Of a stretch of 64,000 nt of DNA, positions 47,956 through 59,308 are shown piece after piece. Position 1 is the first letter of the stretch. Every line of letters begins with the position of its first letter. The translations under genes and the position numbers were made by a program. This DNA is from Botrytis cinerea B05.10 (taxonomy: Eukaryota > Ascomycota > Leotiomycetes > Helotiales > Sclerotiniaceae). Below the pieces are notes generated by a model, which was given only the letters and a program-made list of their open reading frames with translations, made no database searches and had not been told where the DNA came from. The DNA is taken from contig NC_037314.1 of assembly GCF_000143535.2 (NCBI RefSeq), positions 310,001 through 374,000 of the forward strand, given 5' to 3'.

Positions 47956-48825
47956 ATGTCAGCATTCATCCTCGCCGCAACTCTTTTGTCAGCTGTTATG
48001 GCTTGTCCCCAGCATGATCTCTCCAGCTCATCAATTATGAAGAGAGCCGATGGACCTGCTGATTGGGCATACGACGCTGCGTACAACTGGGGAATGATCA
48101 ACGAGAGTAAGTTATCATTTCCATATCACCATCTTCTGCTTCCATTCTAACATGCATCAGACTACACCACTTGCCAAACCGGCACCCAACAATCCCCTAT
48201 CCATCTCAGCACCAGCACCGGGTACTCAAAAACCCACACCCCAACTTTCAACTACTCAACCTCCACCGCGGGCTCCCTCTACAACTGGGGTTACGGCCCT
48301 GCCTTCTCTCTCACCTCCAACGTTACTGATCTCAGCGGCAACCCATCCATGACCTTCGACAACGAAACCGTCTTCCTCAAAGGCTGGCACATCCACTCAC
48401 CCGCAGATCACACGATCGATTCCGCCCGTTCCAAAGCCGAGCTCCATTTCGTGCACGCCACCGCCTCCGGCGCCGAACGTGCCGTCGTAGCATTCATGAT
48501 TGACCCCGTCCCCTTCGGCACCGTCGCCAACTCGACTTTCTTCGACTCCTTCTCATTACCATCCATCCCCACCTTCTCCGACATGACCACTCGCATCCCG
48601 CTCAATCTCGATCTCAAACAAGCCCTTACCGAGATCGACGGCGCGAAGGATTTCTGGACCTATGAGGGAAGTCTCACTTCTCCTCCTTGTACCGAGGGAA
48701 TGAGATGGTTTGTTGCTGGTAAGAAGATGCTGGTGGGAACAGAGCAGATGCAGGAAATCTTGGCAGTTAGCACTTACAGTGCCCGCGAGGAACAGAAAGT
48801 CTGGGGTCACAATATCAATGTTTAG
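47956..48825 (+). CDS. Secreted alpha-carbonic anhydrase
   Basis: Two exons, 47956-48106 and 48161-48825, with a 54-nt intron (branch TCTAAC), giving 271 aa. The first ATG gives a signal peptide (MSAFILAATLLSAVMA) and a KR at residues 29-30 may be a propeptide cleavage site. Alpha-family marks: QQSPI, zinc ligands H127 and H129 (WHIHSP) and H146 (AELHFVH) with E144, and SLTSPPCTEG carrying the active-site Thr. C55 and the Cys of SPPC probably form the usual disulfide. Several NxS/T sites fit secretion. The proton-shuttle position (GHAF in human CA II) is Pro here (GPAF, P97). The enzyme interconverts CO2 and bicarbonate outside the cell. Codons are strongly C-ending, unlike most neighbours. 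Confidence 0.95.
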
Positions 48826-49124
48826 ATGAGACGAGACCCCACTCAGGTTGGGAGTTGATTGGTATTTGAAGCGTGAGAGCATAGTTGAGGAGTGAGGAGT
48901 CAAGAGGGAGAAACGAAGCGATTGTCAAGCATACGAAACGGCGGCACATTTTGATTTCTGAAGTTGGGAAAAGGCATTTCTAGCATACCGGTGGCTCATT
49001 TCATTTTCAGGCGTTTTGTACATTCTCAGTAGAAAAGATATTTGAGCAATCAAACATTTGTATATATCTAAATATACATATATATATATATATCCACACC
49101 TCATATTTCACACATCTAAAACTT

Positions 49125-49169
49125 ATACATACATACATACATACATACATACATACATAAATACATACA
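49125..49169. repeat. ATAC tetranucleotide repeat
   Basis: About eight perfect ATAC units, then an interrupted tail. Confidence 0.9.
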
Positions 49170-49395
49170 CATATTGATATACTCCTCGCTTCTTTCCTTC
49201 TCACCCTCACTCTCACCTAAGCCAGCTCAACTCAACTCAACTCAACCCCTTTCAATCTCACAAAACGCATCTTATCCCATCCCATCCAACTCATCTCACC
49301 ACTTCCAAATTTAATTCGATTCGATTCGATTCGATTCAAACACCTACCAACGATAAATCATACAAATACCCAGTATTAGATAAAAGCTTCTCTCT

Positions 49396-49440
49396 CACAC
49401 TCACTCACTCACTCACACTCACTCACTCACTCACACTCAT
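49396..49440. repeat. TCAC tetranucleotide repeat
   Basis: CACT/TCAC units in two similar blocks of about 20 nt. Confidence 0.9.
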
Positions 49441-49552
49441 ACACACACACACATAAAAAAAGAACACCAAGATCTGATTCTGATACCTCTGATTAGTCTC
49501 TACTTATCCATCCGATTGTTCAAAAGTTAAAGTTGGTGTATACTACACTGCA

Positions 49553-49588
49553 CTACCTACCTACCTACCTACCTACCTACCTACCTAC
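49553..49588. repeat. CTAC tetranucleotide repeat
   Basis: Nine perfect CTAC units. Confidence 0.92.
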
Positions 49589-50139
49589 TTGAATCACAAT
49601 CACAATCCTCCCTTCAACTTACAACAACAGAAATACATAGAATCTACGACATAAGTTTTCGAATTCATCAGACCTAGCAGCATTTGATAAGAAGTACATC
49701 CAGTGGCTCACTCACTCACTCCACTGCCCACAAAATACAGCAAATCTTGTCAAGGGAAGAAATCATGTATCTACCCATCTATTCATCTAACTGACTAATC
49801 ATCATGCCGATTTCTGTAAGAGAAATCTCACATAAATGTAATAGTCTGATACCATACCAACCCATTGCACAATTTGACGCCTAATTCTCCCCTGTAAAAC
49901 CCCTTAGCACATTTGTTTGGGTATCTATCCACCAGGTCCAGTCATCTTATCATGATATCTCATCTTGAGTTTTTCATAACGCCAGCCAGTCCAATCAGAA
50001 ATTTAGATCAGATCAGCAAAGAAGCAAAAGTAATCCCTAAGTCCGCGCGCATATATTCCACCTCTCCCTACCACTCCTTTCTCCCTTCACTCCTTGTTTG
50101 ATACTTTCTTGTTGTGTTCCTGAATGGAGCTTCCCAAAC

Positions 50140-53100
50140 TTAATACTGATTAAGATCAGGAGCAGCAAAGTCCTGAAAATCCTGCGGAATCTTCCATCCA
50201 TGCATGTTACACGCTCTGATGAAAGCCGCCATAGCTTCTTGAGTTCCATATTCACGTTGTTGCTGTGGATTTTTGCTTTCCAGACGTGCAGGCTTTGGGT
50301 CCATACTCATAAGTGCAAGACGAACTTGTAAGAGAACGGACTCAATTGAGGAGACGGCGCTCCAGCCAGAATTCGTCAAAAGTTCCATACATAATGCTCC
50401 ACCGGCTGTTACGTGACCGCCACCACCAGACATAAAGGGTAAGAATCGTGGCTTTACAACGCGTACAAATGGTGGGCTGTGAGGGTATTCTTTCCCAAAG
50501 CGAATTTCAATAACAACGCTGCTTTGGCCCGATTCTTTGAGATCTTTGGCCAGTGGTAAGGTGGACTCAAAGGAGTGTAGCTCGACGATCCATTGGTATA
50601 TGTTATCAACAAGATTTTCATCAAGATACCATCCTAATTCGTGAAGGGGTGTAGAATTTTGTATCTTAAGGATCGCTTGTAATTCCCTATTAAGACGCAT
50701 GGTTGCAGACGGTGTAGCATACGCTGGAGGTCCCAGCATTGGAAGTTTACTTTGGTCAAGTGATCCAGGAACAAAATCAGTTTTTGGAGCCTCTGGATTC
50801 CTGGAACCAGAAGATCTAGTACGAATAGTTAGTGAGAGTTCATTCAAACAGATTATGGCAAGCAAGGTAGATAGCATGATTGCTGATGACTGTTTCAAAA
50901 GCGATCTCAGAGGTCGCTTTCAACCGCTATAATCAAGCGAAAAAGGTACGAGGGAGAGTAATTTGCTTACAATATTTCCACTTCGTCTTCATCATCAGAA
51001 ATTAGAAAGTTCGTATCCTCAATGTCCTCTTCTTCGCTCACATATCCCGTCCCGTTCAAAGAAGATAGTCCTTTCAGTTTCTTGTTTGGGGAAGAACTAC
51101 CGACGCCATCATTACGAAATCCTCTAGAGACTAAGGCAGCACAGTATGGGACACCGATAGGTTTCTTGTTTGTGGATGTTGCTGTATACTGGGGATCTTG
51201 TTCGATTTCTGACTGGGCCTCCCTACAAAGAAATTAAATGTCAGCATCAATCATGGCGAATTGTCTCACATTCCCTAAAACGAATTGCTTGAGGAGGAAA
51301 CATACCTAGTCGGAGCTGGAGTTGCAATCACCTGGCCTTCGATTTGAACAAGCAAATATCGGCATTGAATCCAATCGATGTGCTGTACTACTAGAAATGG
51401 GCTCGAACTAACAAATTGTTTTGGACAATTGATAATCTCGTTAATGCTCATCACAGCTGTAGCTTTGAGTTGAGATCCAGGCCAGAAACTCTAATTGAAC
51501 GTTAGACCAAACCAATTGCAATGTGTCTTATACTTACTGCAACGTTTCGACCATTACTATAGTGACAAGATGTGTTTTGATCTTGTGCATGGTAAACGCC
51601 ATGTCCGTATGCTCGTCCGTTGAGAGTTTCTTTGAAATCCAATCCATGTCGAATGATACTATGCCAGTTTTGCAGGCCACTACCATGAAAAGCAAACAGA
51701 GTAGGATACTTTGGATCTAAATTAGCTTGCTGTTCTTTAAGAGCATTTAAGAATCGTTGTTCCTTGTCTGGCGATCCTTGCGCGAAACGAAACTGCATCC
51801 AATTTTCCCCAATTTGAGAGACCTTTTGATCTGGTCTAATTTTTGCATCAGTCAAAACACTATCAACTTGACAAGGGTATTTATCGACTTGAACGAGGCA
51901 TGACCGATTAGAAGCTATAACCCATCGTAGTAAACCTAGAGCCGCTGGTGATATACGCTCTGTCCATTTACGAAGGTTCGGCTCTCCAGTCCGGCTTTGT
52001 CGGTCGATATATTCTCTTAACTCCTGGATGGTTGGTAGAGTGTTAAGAAGCATTATTACAGTGCTGCGTTTTTCTGTGATAGACATCTCATCGAAGTTGC
52101 TATTATAAATAGACATCCGAGCCGCGGACATGTTTGCGGGACTGGCCGTTGATATATGGCCGGTCCCTGAGATTTGGTATGTACTTAATGGAGCCATTTG
52201 TGGGATCGGTTGCGAAAGTTTTACAATCGGCATCGAGGTTACATCCTCTACTCTAGAATGGAGTGCTTGAACTCCAGTATCTGGCCCGGGTCCAACCAAA
52301 ATACGGACCCAGTCTCCTTTGCGAACAGGAGGATTTAAGATCTCAGGCATTCCCTCGAACGTACACTCATAAGCTTCACTGTTGTACTTAATCTTGAACT
52401 CTTTGTCTCGACGGCCATCGCTTGGCTGGTCCACAACAGCCGGGGCAGAGGATGAGTCTTGAGGTGCCATGTGGCCTGTGACGATGGCGGAGGGAACAGA
52501 AAGACTCATGCCTGTAGGGTACTCACGGATTCGAGCGCCCTATTCGGAATCAGCTGTGAGCTATGAAAATTATACACAGATAGACCTACAAAAGCACTGG
52601 TATAACAAAAGCTCAGGAGAAGGTCCACAACATAAGGCTGGGTTTTAATCTCCTATACATGGTTAGCATTCGAGTAGTTGGATTGGGTATACAAAATCCA
52701 CGGTCACCTACATGTTCGACACTAGGTCCAAAACCTAAGGACATGTATTGATATAAACACAAGGGCTTTTCGCAAACATAAGGTTTCAGTGCCTCAAATT
52801 CTCCTGTAATCCTATCGTGGCAGACAAGACAAAATTCTGTGCAGCGGACTAGATACATCAACGCAAATTGTGCAGCAAGAAGCGGAAATGACAAGCTACC
52901 GCTCTGATCATCTGTGAGATGGTCATCGGCTAAAATCCCCGATATATGACTCCTCATTGTGTCCTCGCCCGAGTATTGATTTTCAGAATACAAATCGGCA
53001 TTTTCTTCAAGTGGTCGTCCTAGGCGTTCATCGAAAAACTTCTTTGCGTTTTCCCATCCAAGGCCAGTTGCGTTGCGAATCTTGAGTAATGATATTATTT

Positions 53101-54221
53101 TAGTATTGATGAATTCATTCAAGGAGCTACTGATGAATATATTGGAGAATTCTCCGCTTTGTTCCTGTGAATCCGAACCATCGTTATTAGTAGCTTTGTC
53201 GCCGACCTTGGTTGAGTCCGAGAACGCCGAGAATGCTGCAGCTGCGGATGGCTTGTAACCATTACAGACTCCAACACGGAAGTCAATCCCACTATTTTTG
53301 GCTGGTTCGACAATCAGTGTCTCGAAGGGTTTGTACCCATCCGAGTAGCGTATAAGTAAAGTTAAATATTGGTTAGGCTCAATATCCCAAGCTTGCATCG
53401 CCTCTTCGGATAAGCCCAACTTAGTCGCCTGGATGGAGATGCTAAGAATCCCACTGTGAGATTCAGCCGTCATGCCACTTAGAATTCCGATTCGATGACC
53501 CAGCAATCGGACAGTACGAATGTCTGCTCGAATGCGTCGGTTCAGTTGTGCAGCAGCTTTGGGCGTGAGTCTACTAGTCGACATGGGTATAGTATTACCG
53601 CTAGAAAAGGTTATGGGCTCGTCTGGGAAGTCTTCTTCCTCTTCGTCAGAGAAGCCAGAATCATCTTCGCTCTCGTCTTCTTCCACATCTTCCATCTCAT
53701 CATCATCTTCATCCTCCTCGTCGAGGCTGATAGGCGATCTTCGTGAACCTGCCGAAAGTAATGTCCGTAGTTTTTTTGAAATACTGCTAATCAAGTCTGG
53801 TACACGTACGCCAGTTGAGGAAGTCATGAATCGTTCCAGTGCTTCGTTGACAGCTTTTGGGGCCCCGTCAGACTTGGTGAAAATCATGAAATTATTCCCA
53901 CTTGGATATCCAGAGACATCTGTCAAAATTAGTATGATGAGGAACAATTCTTTTCTTCCCTACTTGCAGATATCACTTCGCTCCCAGGCGCGTAAATGGG
54001 AACCAATTCCACGTCGTAGAGGGTTCGATTGTTCACTTGAGAAATAGAATATAGCAAAACATACCTAGTGCTAAGAGACCAATCTCTATGGGTTCTGTAG
54101 AATCATGCAAGAAGCAAAAGTTCACATCGCCATCGTCATCTCCCCGACTGATTGAGACGACGTTAGGGATGCCTTTCTCAGACGCTTCTTTAACATCCGC
54201 TAGGAAATGTTTGCGTGTCAT
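50140..54221 (-). CDS. PARP-type ADP-ribosyltransferase fused to a UBE2Q-like ubiquitin-conjugating domain
   Basis: Seven exons: 54065-54221, 52712-53919, 52590-52652, 51538-52539, 51306-51490, 50971-51222 and 50140-50815, giving 1180 aa. All six joins keep frame. The N-terminal region is of unknown fold and carries a long Asp/Glu run at about 110-140. The PARP catalytic core is at about 750-860, with His of FHGSG (about H761) and Tyr of GHGVYHA (about Y792). The third triad position falls near CRYLLVQ, resembling the H-Y-Y pattern of PARP16-like mono-ADP-ribosyltransferases. An acidic linker leads to an E2 domain at about 985-1150 with the active Cys in GGALCMELL (about C1098), as in UBE2Q. 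Such PARP-E2 fusions are known in filamentous fungi, but their substrates are, to my knowledge, undefined. The first in-frame ATG is at 54221, though the frame is open and ATG-free further upstream. Confidence 0.92.
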
Positions 54222-55588
54222 CGTGCAGCGCAATTGTTGGATACACGTTTGACACTGTGACTTCAAAAGGGGCCGGAAGCTTGTTGTAGAGATGACGTTC
54301 TTGGTCCAATTTTGATATTGTAAATATGCCTTGTTGAGGGATCTACCAGATGCTGTTGGAATTATTCTTGAGGTAATGTAATAAGAGGAATTTTGAAAAG
54401 TAGCAAGGTTTTCTTAACTGGGCGATGGCTCAAAGTTGTACTTTTGACGTGGTCGATATCAAGTTGACGGAGTTGAGGGTTTGGAAAGCAAAGTCATGAC
54501 CTGATTCTTCAAAAGTGAAGGGGATGATGTTCAACTTGTTTTACCATAGTCAAAGGATCTCAGTCTCTTTTGAAAGTTCTTAAAAGAAGTTCTGAAGCTG
54601 GAGGTGATAAGGAAAAGAGCCGTATAATGGTCGTCAACCTGCAGCCTTGTATGGGGGTGTTTTGATTAGTTGCCTTGATTTTGGTGTACACAGTGGTTCG
54701 AACTCGAGAAGTCAATTGTCATTGGTCGATGATTTCGAAGTGGTCCGGTTGCCTGGCACGGTGCGGAGCAAGCTTGGTAACGGCCATCAGTATTGGGTGT
54801 TCACAGACAGTGAATCTTCCCAATGAATCCAGTGAATGGTGGAAGTGACATTCAACACGTTGGATTTGTTACAAATAATAAGCAACAAGCTTCATTAACT
54901 AGTGCGCAAACACACAATCAACCGTACCTACCCAGCTCGGTCACTTGGCATCCACCATGTCTAACCTGCCAAACAAAACAGAGTTCGACATCCCTTCACA
55001 ATAAGCTTTTGATGTGACGGCACGCACGAGACCAGATGCAGTCGTTTCAGTCCTTGCGAATTGGCAAGATGCGTCTCTGTATATGAGCTGCGTAGGTAGG
55101 CCGATGAGTAAGCACTGGCTGAGGTGAAATCGGCCTGGCTGGGGTAACGTGGAGTGAAGTCAGAGAAGAGAAGGGAGGGGAAGAGGGGTGATTGAAGTGA
55201 AGTCTGAGACAAAAGGGAAGAAGCATCTACGGGCTGGCTCTATCGATATTGCAGCAGAAGAAACAAGATGACATAGCCAGGAACCTCCTAGGGAGGAACC
55301 TACCTAGAGCTATAATCCCTGCAGAAATGCAAACGCACCTACCACTATTTCCTGCTGTCCCCCAATGCCCCGCCCCGCCATCAATTGGTCCCTCAATTAT
55401 TCTGATTAGTCATCCGCTATCTTTAAACTCTGGTTCCACAATAATGATCCAAGTCGTTGACACCATTCCGCTCGATGATCTCAAAATATTGTTAGCTATT
55501 CTCGAGGGCTTGTACGTGTGCAGAAAGCAGGAAACAATCTTCACTCTATTACCACAACAATTTGGCCGATCGCAGATACATTGTGGAA
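54222..55588. promoter_or_regulatory. Divergent intergenic region PARP-E2/cog7
   Basis: The 1.37 kb hold both promoters. The frame upstream of the PARP-E2 start stays open without an ATG for about 180 nt. A GGTTCGAACTC word near 54694 resembles a tRNA B box but has no tRNA around it. No other feature was seen. Confidence 0.5.
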
Positions 55589-56713
55589 ATGGCTTGGGAT
55601 TCTAAAACACTTCCCTCTTCACAAAATAGCAATCCTAGGCTCAAACACCCTCAACCTCAATCTCGAAATGGCGACTCTACATCAGAACCAAATCTGCCAT
55701 CGAAATCTACGCATGTTTCAGATCCTGTTCTCCAACCGTTCTTAAGTCCAGCTTTTGATCCTGCAGATTACCTCAATTCAGCCTTGCCTTCTTTACAGTC
55801 TTCGAATACGTCGTCGTCTTCAAGAAATGTCGTCCCGCTAGCTGAATTGTCTACACAGACACAGACTCTTCTTTCACACCTTAGCGCACACACCACTAGG
55901 CTTACGACTACTCTTACACAACTCACCGATGAAATACTGCGAAGTGGAAGTCGATTGGCCTATGAGGTGGAAGTGCTACGAGGAGAGACATTGGGGTTAT
56001 CAGAAGCGTTGACCGAAGGACTGCACGATGATATTACAAAGTTTGTTCCTGGAGGACTTGAGAAAGATTTGTCAAGAAGACCAATAAAGTCTGGAGACTC
56101 TAGGGCGCGATCTGCCACAGCTACCATGCCGAAAACACCTACCTCAGAAGACACAAGTAGCACCAAAATTGTCGATCCTCCTTATGTGGCACAATTGCGA
56201 ACGCTTACACTTGTACGGTCACGATTGGATACTGTTATAAAGACGTTTGGAGATGCAATGGCATGGACATTTCCACCATCAGAAGTGTCGGTCACTTCAT
56301 CCTTTCTTTCTGTTTCCGCTCCCGAACCAGGGTCAGAAGCACATAGCACTGAAGAGAAAGGACAAGAAGTTTCCAAGAAACTACGTGATGAAATTGCTGA
56401 TTTGTTAATTGGGGATGATCCAATCAATGGAATTGAGGCGGCAGCCAAAAGAGTACAAGAATTGAAGGACTTGGCACTCGTGTGGAAAGGCACCGCTGAA
56501 GAACGGGCAAGGAGTAAATTTGTTGAAAGTCTTGCAAAGTTGGTTGAAGACAGACATCGAGATCTATTAAAGGATGCTGAACAAAACGGCCAATTAAGTC
56601 AAAGAGTAGAGGCTTTGCAAGACCAAGAAATTTCGATTTCTGGTATTGGCGAGAATAGGATACAAAGTGGATATGGGTTTATCAATCAACTGCAACGACT
56701 CAGAGGCTCTTGA
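55589..56713 (+). CDS. cog7: Conserved oligomeric Golgi complex subunit 7
   Basis: A single exon encodes 374 aa, the usual short size for filamentous-fungal Cog7. The core signature is FLSPAFDPADYLNSALP, then a long helical bundle (LSTQTQTLLSHLSAHTTRLT; SRLAYEVEVLRGETLGLSEA), a Pro/Ser-rich break near 180, and more helices (KRVQELKDLALVWKGTAEER; VEDRHRDLLKDAEQNGQLSQ). COG tethers retrograde vesicles in the Golgi and keeps glycosyltransferases in place; Cog7 belongs to lobe B. The start at 55589 leaves about 50 poorly conserved residues before the core. The next in-frame track upstream begins with a TTG, not an ATG. It lies in tandem before the Golgi-type glycosyltransferase-like gene at 57248. 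Confidence 0.85.
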   Translation: MAWDSKTLPSSQNSNPRLKHPQPQSRNGDSTSEPNLPSKSTHVSDPVLQPFLSPAFDPADYLNSALPSLQSSNTSSSSRNVVPLAELSTQTQTLLSHLSAHTTRLTTTLTQLTDEILRSGSRLAYEVEVLRGETLGLSEALTEGLHDDITKFVPGGLEKDLSRRPIKSGDSRARSATATMPKTPTSEDTSSTKIVDPPYVAQLRTLTLVRSRLDTVIKTFGDAMAWTFPPSEVSVTSSFLSVSAPEPGSEAHSTEEKGQEVSKKLRDEIADLLIGDDPINGIEAAAKRVQELKDLALVWKGTAEERARSKFVESLAKLVEDRHRDLLKDAEQNGQLSQRVEALQDQEISISGIGENRIQSGYGFINQLQRLRGS

Positions 56714-57247
56714 TAGAGTGCTCCTCATTATTATACCCAAAAACTTGCTTGTTCTCCTTTCTTGTCAGCCATATTCTTATATTCATTAATCATTCCAAAC
56801 CTCCAAATAAGCTGAGTGAACCCCATATTGATCCGAAGCCAGGTTTTAGATTAAAGGCCTCAATGATCATTTTTGCTATAGATTCAATATATCATATCAA
56901 GACACCAAATTAAGAAGAATTCATACCACAAGGAAAGCCTTCGATAATACATTTGGGTGCAGTTAGTTGCTTTTTCCGAAGAAGCATTTGCCTCACCCCT
57001 TACTTGATACCATTCCAATCAAACGACTTACATTTACAATCTTCACAACTCAATATTTCAATCCATTTTCAAACTCTTTCTCTGGCACTCTTTTCTCGCA
57101 GTGCTACTTACTTGATAACTTGCGCGCCCCTATTGACTTTCGAGACTTCGGCTCATTTAGGTGGAGAACACACCAATGAGTCAATCGAAGTGAGAAATTT
57201 GAGGAAACGTAAAATCTTTGTAGTTTGCCTTCTCTTACTTATTAGTG
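56714..57247. other. Intergenic region cog7 to glycosyltransferase-like gene
   Basis: The 534 nt hold the cog7 3' UTR and the next gene's promoter and leader. Nothing else was recognised. Confidence 0.55.
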
Positions 57248-59308
57248 ATGAATTACGACGAGTTTCCTACCGAGAATGGGGCTCTTCCCGCAACTGTCAG
57301 GCGGAAAACCTCGCCCATGAGTTTCATGGCTAATAAACTAAGAGAGTTAAAACGACCTGGTCGACTCCGTAGTCGTGTCTTCTTCTCTTTGATTTTCACA
57401 TCTTCCATCATTCTTATTGCTCTTGGTAAATGGCATGCAGTAGGTATAGTTCATTGAGTATGCATCGATCAAGCAGAAAATGATCTACAACTTCTAATAC
57501 TCATGCGCATCTTCCCAAAAGCCTAGCTAGCTAATGTCTTCTAGTATAAAACCCAACACTCGGCATCATATTTAAGCTCCTATGTCCCTGAAAAGCTAAC
57601 GGGAACTTTCGCACCATACACTATCATTGAAAGCTCTAAGTGGGACGATACTATACCACTTCCTAACAATGAAACCAACGCCAATACAGACACAACCCCA
57701 AGGTTCCATCTCTTAATCCTCGCCCGCAAGAAATCACTCAATCTCTGCAAAACTCTCCTCACAGCATCTATCCTCAATTACCCACCTCCAACACTCCTCG
57801 GCTTCAAATTGGAATCGGAGGACAAAGTAGAAGAGAAGGAAACATCCACATTACAAGAAATACAAAACACGCTTGATTTTCTCAATGGGAAAGAAATGCA
57901 CGATGAGGATTTGGTGCTACTCTTGAATGCGAATACGTGGCTGCAACTTCCGGCAGAAATTCTAATCGGTAGATTTTTACGGTATAGACGGGAGGCAAAT
58001 GCAAAGCTACGTGAGGAATATGGAGTTGAGAGAGGTTATACGACGGGTACTGGAACGGTAGGGGAAGTGGGACCGCAGAAATATACGCAGAAAGTACTTT
58101 TTGCAGCGAGGAAAGATTGTGCTATGAGTGGTGAGCGAGGAGATGCAGGAGAGGAAGAATCTTGTTACGAGGATGTGATTCCCCAATCCTCGTTATTGGG
58201 GATAAGGGCAGGGAAAATAGATCAATATGGGGAGAATCTTCGCTTTATCGAAAGCTCGTTAGCGATGGGGAAGGTGCGGGATGTTAAGGCGGTTTGGAGT
58301 CGAGCGTGGGAGATTGCGCAAGAGAGGGATGGGGGTGGGAAAGGAAAAGAGAGGTATTTGATGCAGGAAATTGTGGCGCAGGTTTTTGGGGAACAGGAAG
58401 GGGGGAGGGTGGAGAAACGGAGGACGGAGGAGTGGAGGTGGACGGGGTGGTTGGAGAGGATTCTGGGTGTGGAAATGGGTGGGAAGGGGAGAGGGAGGGG
58501 AGAGCTAAGAAATGGGAATGCGAATGCGAATCGGACGGCGGGGGTAGGGGGGAACAGTGAGAGGGGCGACGGGGAGTTTGGGATCGGACTAGATTATACA
58601 TCGGAGATTTTTCACACAGTAGGAAAATCGGGGGATGAACTAAAGGTTATGAAGATTGGAGAAAAAGAAAGTAGAAAGCAGGAGGTCGTGCGCAGAAGGG
58701 GGGTTATAAACGGGTCAGTAGAAGAGATGGCGATATTATCTGCAGACTTGGAGAATATTCCCGGGCCGCTTGATTTATGCAGAGTCTCGGATATGGGTAT
58801 AGATATAGATAGAAATATAGAAAGAGAAGAGGAAAGAGAAAAAGAAAAAGAAATCGGTCAATCGGTCAATAATCTCAAAGCGGCGAGAGAGAGGAATATT
58901 TCGTGGGATTCTATACCGCTTTTTACATACCGCGATGGTGGTCCTGGGGGGCTCAATTCTCGGGTTCCTAGCTCTCTTTCTTTTTCTTTGGATTTGGATT
59001 TGGATTATGGTCCGGGTGACAAGGATATAGATAGAGAAAAGGAGAAAAGTAGAAAAGAAGAAGAAACCTGGCGACAAAAGATATGGGGGAAAACATGGTG
59101 GAGGAAATGGGGAAAACCACTCTGGGAAGAGTGTGCGAAGGGGGAGGAAGAACAGAAGTGGGAGGTGAGAGGTGAGGAAGGAGAGGGAGGAATCTGGAGG
59201 GATGGGAGGGGTGGACGGGGAGGCGTGTGGACGGGTGAGAGGGTGTGGGTTGAGTGGGGGGAAGTTTGCGGCGGGGAGGAGATGGAGGAAGAGGTTTTTG
59301 GGATATGA
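57248..59308 (+). CDS. Type II membrane protein, PLOD-like glycosyltransferase family, degenerate catalytic motif
   Basis: Two exons, 57248-57439 and 57545-59308, with a 105-nt intron, giving 651 aa. A basic cytosolic tail (KLRELKRPGRLRSR) precedes one signal anchor (VFFSLIFTSSIILIALG, about residues 41-57), a Golgi type II layout. The lumenal part follows the fungal PLOD1-3-like glycosyltransferase pattern: FHLLILARKKSLNLCKTLLT, LDFLNGKEMHDEDLVLLLNA, QKVLFAARKDC, IVAQVFGEQE, FGIGLDYTS, ISWDSIPLFTY. Where relatives have a DGYDVW metal-binding motif, this protein reads NANTW (about 192-196). The usual Asp before NIFAQIFGEQE is also absent (LMQEIVAQVFGEQE). The last 250 residues are low-complexity Glu/Lys/Arg/Gly and very purine-rich. 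It is probably a non-catalytic or altered family member; the family assignment is from memory of its blocks. Confidence 0.8.

Larger units (their letters stand above)
48826..50139. other. Convergent intergenic region with microsatellites
   Basis: The 1.3 kb between the carbonic anhydrase and PARP-E2 stop codons are A/C-rich on the + strand and hold three strong microsatellites. No ORF or RNA gene was recognised. Confidence 0.6.

Noticed and set aside
49125..49588. Regularly spaced short repeats that could suggest a CRISPR-like array
   Set aside because: They are tetranucleotide microsatellites without unique spacers, in a fungal genome.
54222..54410. N-terminal extension of the PARP-E2 protein through an open frame
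   Set aside because: The frame is open but contains no ATG between the upstream stop and 54221, and the MTRKHFLADV start matches the family's usual N terminus as I know it.
54692..54704. GGTTCGAACTC word resembling a tRNA B box
   Set aside because: No A box, anticodon arm or acceptor stem is found at the right distance on either strand.
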